A DNA stretch of 43,554 nt from an uncultured Arsenicibacter sp. GTDB lineage: Bacteria; Bacteroidota; Bacteroidia; Cytophagales; Spirosomataceae. Positions 34,117 to 41,153 of this stretch are shown piece after piece. Numbering within the stretch: the first letter of the stretch is position 1; every line of letters starts with the position of its first letter. The DNA lies in assembly GCF_945952095.1 (NCBI RefSeq), contig NZ_CAMFHL010000036.1:1-43554 (forward strand). The letters run 5' to 3'. The notes under the pieces were generated by a model. That model was not told the origin of the DNA and searched no databases. It saw nothing but the letters and a program-made list of their open reading frames with translations. The position numbers were made by a program, and so were the translations under genes.

Positions 34117-34566
34117 ATGAAAAAGACCTCGCTTGTAGCCTTTTCTTTATTAGTGGGCTTATTCGTTATCATGTCAGGGTGTAAAAAACCCGTTACACCA
34201 CCTGTATCTGAACGGATTGCCAAAGCCTGGACTGCCCGCATCGTTGACGAAAACCAGACAACCGTTTACACGCGGGGAGGCACCAATAATGTCCGCCCGG
34301 GCTATTCAAGCTTTAAAATAGACCTCAGCAGTGCCACAACGGCCAGCCTGGTTGAATTTGACGGCAGTAAGTTTACAGGACAGTGGTCTGTACCGAGCGA
34401 TACCCGACTGGTACTGAGCAACCTGAATCCGCAACCGACCGGTACCAACGGTACGATCGAATTTACCATCAACAGCCTGACGGATACCGAACTGAAACTG
34501 ACCCGTACAACGGCCAGCCAGAAAACCGGCGGTACGATCAACGTGTATACGCTTTCAAATCCGTAA
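34117..34566 (+). CDS. Small lipoprotein of unknown function
   Basis: The protein has 149 residues from the ATG at 34117. The signal peptide ends in the lipobox IMSGC with Cys22. The rest is beta-rich, with regular strands such as FTGQWSVPSDTRLVLSNLNP, TGTNGTIEFTINSLTDTELK and TGGTINVYTLSNP. It has the look of the small lipocalin-like lipoproteins common in Bacteroidota, but I cannot place it in a named family. It is followed by a terminator at 34592-34621 and then thiL. Confidence 0.8.
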   Translation: MKKTSLVAFSLLVGLFVIMSGCKKPVTPPVSERIAKAWTARIVDENQTTVYTRGGTNNVRPGYSSFKIDLSSATTASLVEFDGSKFTGQWSVPSDTRLVLSNLNPQPTGTNGTIEFTINSLTDTELKLTRTTASQKTGGTINVYTLSNP

Positions 34567-34591
34567 GCGGAAACGAACATATTTTCTTTCT

Positions 34592-34621
34592 AAGCCGTTT
34601 CTTTCAGGAACGGCTTTTTGT
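34592..34621 (+). terminator. Terminator between the lipoprotein gene and thiL
   Basis: An 8-bp stem (AAGCCGTT, 34592-34599, with its complement at 34609-34616) is followed by a T-rich stretch, TTTTTG. Confidence 0.8.
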
Positions 34622-34658
34622 TATTACCATCCGCTCAGCCAGAGCATTCAGTATACTT

Positions 34659-35684
34659 ATGACAGATTTGAAAGAGTTAGGCGAATTCGGCCTGATTGAC
34701 CGGATCCGGCAGGCAACCCCTCCACCGGTCCGCCCCGAAACAATCCGGGGTATTGGCGACGATGCCGCCGTTTTCGATTTTGGCGGCGACGAATTTGGCC
34801 TGATTTCGACGGATATGCTGCTCGAAGGCATTCACTTCGACCTGACCTACGTGCCGCTAAAACACCTCGGCTTTAAAGCAATTGCCGTTAATGTGTCCGA
34901 CATTGCCGCCATGAACGGCATCCCAACACAGGTAACGGTCAGCATCGGTATAAGCAGCCGTTTTCCGGTAGAGGCAATTGATGAACTGTATGAAGGCATC
35001 CGCACTGCGTGTGAGGCCTATAAAGTAGACCTGATCGGCGGGGATACGACGTCATCGCGTACGGGGCTTACTATTTCAGTTTCGGTACTGGGTAAAGTAC
35101 CGAAAGACCTGATTGCGTACCGGAATACGGCACAGGCTAACGATGTTATTTGCGTAACCGGTGATTTAGGCGCGGCTTACATGGGTCTGCAATTGCTTGA
35201 GCGCGAGAAACAAGCCTATATGGCCGATCCGAATATGCAGCCGGAGTTGTCGGAAGAACGTTCGTATCTGCTGCAGCGCCAGCTCCGTCCCGACGCCCGG
35301 ACCGACATTGTTCATGAACTGCGGGATCTGGGCCTGCGCCCGACCGCTATGATTGACATTTCCGACGGACTGGCTTCTGAGGTCATGCACCTGTGCCGGC
35401 AGTCGAATACCGGTGCCGTCATTTTTGACGAAAACGTCCCGATTGATGATCAGACCCATCTGGCGGCCACCGAATTTAAGATCAGTGCGCTGACGGCGGC
35501 GCTGAACGGCGGTGAAGATTACGAGCTTTTGTTTACCGTCCGCCCGCAGGAATTTGAGGTTTTGAAGAATCATTCCCGCATCACGGCCATTGGCTACATG
35601 ACTGCCGACCCGAGTCAGATCATTCTGTCGACCCGCGCCGGTCAGCATTCGCAGCTCCGCGCGCAGGGCTGGGGCCATTTTTAA
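34659..35684 (+). CDS. thiL: Thiamine-monophosphate kinase
   Basis: ThiL makes the active cofactor thiamine diphosphate from thiamine monophosphate and ATP in the cytoplasm. It has 341 residues from the ATG at 34659. The frame is open to 34383, but that would overlap the lipoprotein gene and its terminator. Family motifs are complete: GIGDDAAVF, STDMLLEGIHFD, KAIAVNVSDIAAMNG, GGDTTSS, and the later DISDGLASE and GGEDYELLF. No other thiamine gene is in the window. A strong bidirectional terminator follows. Confidence 0.96.
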   Translation: MTDLKELGEFGLIDRIRQATPPPVRPETIRGIGDDAAVFDFGGDEFGLISTDMLLEGIHFDLTYVPLKHLGFKAIAVNVSDIAAMNGIPTQVTVSIGISSRFPVEAIDELYEGIRTACEAYKVDLIGGDTTSSRTGLTISVSVLGKVPKDLIAYRNTAQANDVICVTGDLGAAYMGLQLLEREKQAYMADPNMQPELSEERSYLLQRQLRPDARTDIVHELRDLGLRPTAMIDISDGLASEVMHLCRQSNTGAVIFDENVPIDDQTHLAATEFKISALTAALNGGEDYELLFTVRPQEFEVLKNHSRITAIGYMTADPSQIILSTRAGQHSQLRAQGWGHF

Positions 35685-35692
35685 GGTAGATC

Positions 35693-35725
35693 AAGCAAAA
35701 AGCGGCTCAGGGCCGCTTTTTGCTT
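35693..35725. terminator. Bidirectional terminator between thiL and the M20 peptidase gene
   Basis: Perfect 14-bp arms (35693-35706 and 35712-35725, AAGCAAAAAGCGGC and its complement) enclose a 5-nt loop. They contain an A5/T5 stretch that gives a T-run on both strands. Confidence 0.9.
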
Positions 35726-35732
35726 ATTTCAA

Positions 35733-37268
35733 TCACTCCGTAAAGATCGCCAGCCAGGTTTTCACGCCCTCCACATAATTGCCCAGCCGCAGGTTTTCGT
35801 TTGCCGCATGCTGGTTATTGTCCAGATTCACCATCGGCACGTGAATGGCCGGAATATTTAAGGTGCGCAGGAACGGTACAATCGGAACCGAGCCGCCCGT
35901 CATCCGGATCTTGATCGGATCACGGCCAAACGCCCGCTGCATGGCATGGGTCAGCCACTTGTCTTCAATACCGCCGAAATCGGTCCGGAAGGGCAACATG
36001 GCCGCTTCACCGGACTTCATCTGAATAAGCTTCGGGTATTGCGCCCGCTCGGCTTCCGTCGGTTCGTGATCAATCACCTGATAGCCCCGTTGTTCAATAT
36101 GCTGCCGGATCAGCGCTTTCAGGCGCTCAGGGTCCGACTCAGGTACCAGCCGCAGGTCAAGCTCGGCAATCGCCTTATCCGGAATAACGGTTCCGGCCTG
36201 CTTACCAACGTTGGCGCTCGACAAACCACGGATGTTCAGCGACGGATATTGTAGCGCTTCCTGATAATTCCGGCCCACTTTGTCGGGTGCGGCAAAGCCC
36301 AGTTTCTGCTGAATTTCAGCCGGATCGTCGGGCACGGCAGCGAGAATTTTAGCCGCCGCTTCGTCAATGGTAACACCGTCGTAATAGCCCCGAATCGTTA
36401 CCCGGCCGTCTTCGTCTTTCATACTACCCAGTAACTGTGCCATCCGGAGAGCCGGATTCGGGGCATAATTCCCGTAATGACCACTGTGTTGCGCCCCGCG
36501 CGGGCCGTAGGTTGTGAGCGTAACCGTTGCGATGCCGCGGCAACCATAGACCAGCGTCGGCTGGTTTGACAAATGCCGGCCTCCATCCATGATCATCATA
36601 AAGTCGGCAGCCAGCTTGTCTTTATAGGCCAGTACAGCGTCGGCCAGGTACGGCGACCCGATTTCTTCCTCACTGTCCAGAATCACCTTGATGTTGTACC
36701 GGAACGGAATTTTCTCTGCCTGTATGGCCGTCAGTGCGCTCAGCAGCATGACAATCGGCCCTTTATCATCCGACGACGACCGGCCGAAAATACGCCAGTC
36801 GGGGTCGTATTTCGACTGAAGCAGCGCCCAGTCGATAGCCTCCCACTGGTTACCTTCCGCCATTTTTTTCTTCAGCACCGGCTTATACGGCGATTCCTGC
36901 TGCCAGTCGGCGGGGTTAACCGGCTGGCCGTCGAAGTGCATGTAAAACAGCAGCGTTTTCAGCTGACCTTTCGGCGTCACATCGGCTTTGTGTTCTGCAA
37001 ACACCAGTGGGTGGCCGCCCTTTGTGGGCAATACCTCAACGGAGAACCCTCGCTGCGCGAAAGCCTGTTTCAGCCAATCGACATTCGGCTGTATATGGGC
37101 ATCAATGTGGGCATTATTCGGCAGCGACAGAAAGTTGAACAGATCGCCGTACGACTTACGTACGTGTTTCTGTGTGATCGTTTCCAGTTGGTCGGGCGTC
37201 AGCGACTGGGCGTATCCCGGCCTGACAAGGCTTGTGATGAGTATAAGGCTAAACAGCAGTTTTTTCAT
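35733..37268 (-). CDS. Secreted M20-family metallopeptidase (dipeptidase-like)
   Basis: This zinc peptidase of the M20/M25/M40 family has 511 residues. The signal peptide MKKLLFSLILITSLVRPGYA makes it periplasmic or exported. Metal and catalytic motifs are visible: MHFDGQP (metal His and catalytic Asp, about 109-115), SSSDDKGP, the catalytic Glu pair in DSEEEIGSP, and the dimerisation domain with YGPRGAQHSGHYG. GGSVPIVPFL near the end is also typical. It probably trims short peptides with broad specificity. It follows the penicillin acylase gene on the minus strand by 95 bp, without a clear functional tie. Confidence 0.92.
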   Translation of the reverse strand: MKKLLFSLILITSLVRPGYAQSLTPDQLETITQKHVRKSYGDLFNFLSLPNNAHIDAHIQPNVDWLKQAFAQRGFSVEVLPTKGGHPLVFAEHKADVTPKGQLKTLLFYMHFDGQPVNPADWQQESPYKPVLKKKMAEGNQWEAIDWALLQSKYDPDWRIFGRSSSDDKGPIVMLLSALTAIQAEKIPFRYNIKVILDSEEEIGSPYLADAVLAYKDKLAADFMMIMDGGRHLSNQPTLVYGCRGIATVTLTTYGPRGAQHSGHYGNYAPNPALRMAQLLGSMKDEDGRVTIRGYYDGVTIDEAAAKILAAVPDDPAEIQQKLGFAAPDKVGRNYQEALQYPSLNIRGLSSANVGKQAGTVIPDKAIAELDLRLVPESDPERLKALIRQHIEQRGYQVIDHEPTEAERAQYPKLIQMKSGEAAMLPFRTDFGGIEDKWLTHAMQRAFGRDPIKIRMTGGSVPIVPFLRTLNIPAIHVPMVNLDNNQHAANENLRLGNYVEGVKTWLAIFTE

Positions 37269-37363
37269 AATACCTTAAAAATAAGCGTATTTTGATTTTC
37301 TGCTATAAGATCCTGCATTTTCATGTGCCTGCCTGTTTAAAAAGCCCGTACAGATACACATAA

Positions 37364-39775
37364 TCACGGTTTTAGTATCGTCTTACCGATCGCTACCTTT
37401 TCAATCTCAGCACGGTTCATCCGTTCGGGCCGCGAGCCGCCATCAACAAACAGCTGCGCCTGATCTTTCGCATGCGGGTTCATAAAATACCCGGACTGGC
37501 CGGTCGGCAACACGCTGCGGCCCGTTTCCGGCTGACCGAAATCAACAATCCGGCGCAGGGCAGGTCCGGCACTCACGTTATACAAACCGGTTGAATCCAT
37601 CCGGAAATCCATATTGTTGATGGTGTTCCGGCCACCCGATGCTGCCAGCGGGCCTACGCTAAACCATTTACCAATCACCGGCAAAATGCCCAGCGGATGC
37701 TTATGCTCAACCGTGTGGACGCGCTCCCACTGCCAGTTGGCAGCATCACTGCCCAGTTGCTTTTCCAGTGCGGCGGCGGTTTCATTCAACGAAGCCGTCA
37801 AGATCATGGCCCGTGTTTCCTTAGCCGGCGTTTTCCGGTTATCCCACCACGGCGAGGCGTCGTTACGGAACCAGTGCGGCATGTTGCGTTCCATATTCAT
37901 GTTATGTTCGAACGCCTGGAACGTCTCTGTACCCAATTCATCTTCAGCGGCATTCCGCAGGATTGTGTAAATGAACTTATAGTACATCGCCGGTTCTACA
38001 TCTTCGCGGTTATGACGACCATTCCATGTTGCCAGTTTTTGCGCTATAGTTTTGGCAAGCGGCGTAAGCTTTGTCTTATCAACGACGGGCAATATATCCC
38101 TAAGCAGTGACGCACTGACCGGCGACGTTACATCATTGATCACCTTCCGTACATCGGCTTCGGTCCAGTCCTTTTTCGGCGTACGGATCAGCTGGTCGAT
38201 GCGGCCGGCGCGGTCACCGGCCACGTAATAACCGGCTACCAGTCCGTTTCCCATATCATCAGGCTGATTATTGGCCGTATACAGTACTCCTGAAACCGGA
38301 TTTAAAATCTGCGGATTCAGGTCAAAATCAACCCAGCCCTGCGGGTCGTCCTTACCGGTTGATCCGTCAAGGATCAGCATCGGGTTTACGCCCGGCGCCC
38401 GCTTCGGTAATTTTCCGGCTGCCCACCACGCAATGTTACCGGCCGTGTCGGCCCACATGATGTTAAGGCCGGGCGATGTCAGCTTCGACGCAGCCTTCCG
38501 GGCCTCGGCCGCATTTTTTGCGTGTGCCAAGTCATAAAACATTTCCAGACTCCGGCTCGGAAACTGCTGATAAATCCACCACAGGGCAATCGGCTCTTTC
38601 TCGCCCTCGATTTTGTCAAATGAGCCATTCAGAATTACGCCGTGGCGCGACTGTTTCACCGGCAGTATCACATCCGCTTCGCCCTTCACCTTAATGGTTT
38701 CCTTCCGGATCGTCAGGCTCTCCCAGTGGTCTTTATACCAGACCTGAGCGGGATTGGCCGGATTAGCTTTTTCGCGGAAGAAATCAGCATCGTCGTTTTC
38801 AAACATGGTCAGGCCCCACCCACCGTGTTCAGAATGACCCAGCAACGGTACCGGCGAGCCCGCCAGAAAACTGCCGTAGAACCGGAAGCCGGGGCATTCC
38901 AGATGCGCTTCATACCATACCGATGGTTGTGCAAAGGCGATATGGGTATCATTCGCCAGAATAGGCTTCCCTGATTTTGTCTTCTGTCCGCTGATCACCC
39001 AACCGTTTGAGCCGTGGTATGGCGGAAAAGGAGCTACTCTTTCCAGTTGAGTCAGTTGCTCACTCATCCGCAGTAATGACCGGGCGGCCAGAATATCACC
39101 GGGAGTTGCCTGCACCGGCGTTTTGGGATCTCCCTCCTGCCACGTATTCATGACATCGTTAAAGTATTCCGTGCCGAGTTTAGCGTTGATCATGGTTGCC
39201 ATTGCCTCAGTCCGGAAGGCATCGACAAATGTATAGCCCATGTATCCGGCAATGATCTGCATATCCTCCAGCGTAAACTCCGATTTCGGAATGCCGGCGA
39301 TAGTAAACTCGACGGGTGTTTTTCCCTTTTTAATATACGCGTTAATGCCTTTCAGGTAGGCATCTGCCGCTTTCCAGTGGGGTGCATCCGGATTTTCCCG
39401 CCGCAGCGAGTCATTTGACCATTCCGCATGCTTCCGAAAGCCGAGTGTCCGGAAAAACCGGTCAGATGCCAATGCTTTGGCACCGAATAATTCTGCCAGC
39501 CGGCCATCGGCCAGCCGCCGGATCATTTCCATCTGAAACAGCCGGTCCTGCGCATGCACATAGCCAAGGGCATAGAACAAGTCGGCTTCGTTCTGCGCAT
39601 AAATATGGGGAACGGCATAGTCGTCGTACAGTACGTCGACCGGTGCTGATAACCCCTGCAAGGTTACTTCAGCATTGTAGTCCGGATTTAAGCTACGGAG
39701 CCAGAGCCAGATACTAACACCGGCCAGGATAAGTAACAGAAAAAGGGTTATTAGAATTTGTCTGAAAAGACGCAT
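37364..39775 (-). CDS. Penicillin-acylase-family Ntn hydrolase
   Basis: This enzyme hydrolyses an acyl-amide bond after self-cleavage of its precursor. It has 803 residues. A membrane anchor or signal helix (about 5-26) is followed by the alpha-chain region with NEADLFYALGYVHAQDRLFQ. The autocatalytic site HGSNGW has the nucleophile Ser256, which becomes the new N-terminus of the beta chain. NDTHI and GWGLTMFENDD are further typical motifs. Likely substrates in this family range from acyl-homoserine lactones to phenylacetyl and other N-acyl compounds; none is implied by the neighbours. It lies between rpsG, across a strong terminator, and the M20 peptidase gene. Confidence 0.92.
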   Translation of the reverse strand: MRLFRQILITLFLLLILAGVSIWLWLRSLNPDYNAEVTLQGLSAPVDVLYDDYAVPHIYAQNEADLFYALGYVHAQDRLFQMEMIRRLADGRLAELFGAKALASDRFFRTLGFRKHAEWSNDSLRRENPDAPHWKAADAYLKGINAYIKKGKTPVEFTIAGIPKSEFTLEDMQIIAGYMGYTFVDAFRTEAMATMINAKLGTEYFNDVMNTWQEGDPKTPVQATPGDILAARSLLRMSEQLTQLERVAPFPPYHGSNGWVISGQKTKSGKPILANDTHIAFAQPSVWYEAHLECPGFRFYGSFLAGSPVPLLGHSEHGGWGLTMFENDDADFFREKANPANPAQVWYKDHWESLTIRKETIKVKGEADVILPVKQSRHGVILNGSFDKIEGEKEPIALWWIYQQFPSRSLEMFYDLAHAKNAAEARKAASKLTSPGLNIMWADTAGNIAWWAAGKLPKRAPGVNPMLILDGSTGKDDPQGWVDFDLNPQILNPVSGVLYTANNQPDDMGNGLVAGYYVAGDRAGRIDQLIRTPKKDWTEADVRKVINDVTSPVSASLLRDILPVVDKTKLTPLAKTIAQKLATWNGRHNREDVEPAMYYKFIYTILRNAAEDELGTETFQAFEHNMNMERNMPHWFRNDASPWWDNRKTPAKETRAMILTASLNETAAALEKQLGSDAANWQWERVHTVEHKHPLGILPVIGKWFSVGPLAASGGRNTINNMDFRMDSTGLYNVSAGPALRRIVDFGQPETGRSVLPTGQSGYFMNPHAKDQAQLFVDGGSRPERMNRAEIEKVAIGKTILKP

Positions 39776-39872
39776 GAGTTCTCTAATAGTAGTATGTGAT
39801 GATTACCCGTAAAAATAGGACAAATTACAGACAATCGATCCATCGGTTAAGGCTAATCCGGATATAGATCAT

Positions 39873-39903
39873 AAAAAAAGCCCCTCCGGATTCCGGAGGG
39901 GCT
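39873..39903 (-). terminator. Terminator of the rpsL-rpsG operon
   Basis: An 11-bp GC-rich stem (39879-39889 with 39893-39903, AGCCCCTCCGG and its complement) has a 3-nt loop. A T7 run on the minus strand (39873-39879) follows. Confidence 0.93.
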
Positions 39904-39928
39904 CTCAAATTGGTGTCGTAACCGAAAA

Positions 39929-40396
39929 TTAGAACCGGAAGTGCGAGAACGCCTTGTTGGCTTCGGCCATACGGTGCGTATCATCCTTCTTCTTCACAGC
40001 TGCACCTTCACCTTTTGAAGCGGCAACGATTTCAGCTGCTAAACGGTCAACCATAGTTTTTTCACCGCGTGAACGAGCGTAACGGATAAGCCATTTCATG
40101 CCTACCGAGACTTTCCGATCCGGCCGAACTTCAGTAGGTACCTGGAAGGTAGCACCACCAACGCGACGACTTTTAACTTCTACTGAAGGCATTACGTTGT
40201 TCAAAGCCTTTTTCCATACGTCGATACCGTTTTCGTTTGTACGTTTCTGTACAACGTCCAGGGCATCATAGAAAATAGAATAAGCTAAGCTCTTTTTACC
40301 TTCGAGCATCAGGTTGTTAACGAATTTCGTTACCAGAACTTCCCGGAATTTCGGGTCTGGTAAGACATATCTTTTGGGCGGTTTTGCCTTTCTCAT
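39929..40396 (-). CDS. rpsG: 30S ribosomal protein S7
   Basis: S7 organises the 3' domain of 16S rRNA and lines the tRNA exit site. It has 155 residues, the normal length. The sequence MRKAKPPKRYVLPDPKFREV at the start, VKSRRVGGATFQVPTEVRP in the middle and KGEGAAVKKKDDTHRMAEAN near the end are characteristic. It follows rpsL by 60 bp in the usual order. A strong terminator closes the operon directly after it, so fusA, the usual next gene, is not co-transcribed here. Confidence 0.98.
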   Translation of the reverse strand: MRKAKPPKRYVLPDPKFREVLVTKFVNNLMLEGKKSLAYSIFYDALDVVQKRTNENGIDVWKKALNNVMPSVEVKSRRVGGATFQVPTEVRPDRKVSVGMKWLIRYARSRGEKTMVDRLAAEIVAASKGEGAAVKKKDDTHRMAEANKAFSHFRF

Positions 40397-40456
40397 TGTG
40401 TCTTCAGATGTTAATCTTACTCTGCCACCTCATATAGGGCGGGCAGTTAATTCATT

Positions 40457-40888
40457 TTATTTCTTTTTACCTTTTGCCGGCGGTGCACCTTTGCCACCTT
40501 TAGCAGGAGCCTGACCTGGCTTAGGACGTTTTGTACCGTATTTAGAACGGCTTTGCAGACGACCGTTTACACCGGCTGTATCTAACGCACCACGAACGAT
40601 GTGGTAACGTACACCCGGAAGATCTTTTACCCGGCCACCACGCACCAGCACGATTGAGTGCTCCTGCAGGTTGTGACCTTCTCCAGGGATATAGGCGTTA
40701 ACCTCTTTACCGTGTGACAAGCGTACACGGGCTACTTTACGCAGCGCCGAGTTTGGTTTTTTAGGCGTCGTTGTGTACACACGTGTACAAACACCCCGAC
40801 GCTGAGGGCATGCATCGAGCGCCGGTGATTTCGACTTCCACACCAGCTTCTCCCGACCCTTACGCACTAACTGTTGTATGGTAGGCAT
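40457..40888 (-). CDS. rpsL: 30S ribosomal protein S12
   Basis: S12 sits at the decoding centre and controls accuracy. It has 143 residues, a little longer than E. coli S12 because of a basic Pro/Ala/Gly/Lys tail (GQAPAKGGKGAPPAKGKKK). The decoding loop TTPKKPNSALRKVARVRL keeps the lysine linked to streptomycin sensitivity. GEGHNLQEHSIVLVRGGRV and DLPGVRYHIVRG are intact. It leads a two-gene operon with rpsG, driven by the consensus-like promoter at 40934-40964. Confidence 0.98.
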   Translation of the reverse strand: MPTIQQLVRKGREKLVWKSKSPALDACPQRRGVCTRVYTTTPKKPNSALRKVARVRLSHGKEVNAYIPGEGHNLQEHSIVLVRGGRVKDLPGVRYHIVRGALDTAGVNGRLQSRSKYGTKRPKPGQAPAKGGKGAPPAKGKKK

Positions 40889-40933
40889 TATAAGAATTGA
40901 TTGATAATTACAGTCTTATCGAAAATTGAGGTG

Positions 40934-40964
40934 CAAAGATAGACAAACCTCCTTGAAAATCAAA
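40934..40964 (-). promoter_or_regulatory. Bacteroidota-type promoter of rpsL-rpsG
   Basis: On the minus strand TTTG (40961-40964) is followed by exactly 19 nt and then TATCTTTG (40934-40941). This matches the Bacteroidota consensus TTTG-N19-TAnnTTTG in every defined base. It would give a leader of about 40 nt before the rpsL start. Confidence 0.85.
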
Positions 40965-41153
40965 ACATTTCTCGGATGATTTCTTGCTTTATAGCCGTTT
41001 TCTGGTTACGCATGTAACTCCTGACATCGGATTTGGCTAAGTTTTAGTAACATAATGCCGTATATTGACGTTAGGCCTTACATATGGCCCTTTCTAAATG
41101 ACAAATCGTTATTTTGGCCGTCAACAGGGTTCGTCCAACATTCCTCTATACTT

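Noticed and set aside
34383..34658. Longer start for thiL
   Set aside because: It would overlap the lipoprotein gene and the terminator at 34592-34621; ThiL homology begins at 34659.
36573..37295. Open frame of 240 codons on the plus strand
   Set aside because: It is antisense to the M20 peptidase gene with its signal peptide and metal motifs; no protein-like features of its own.
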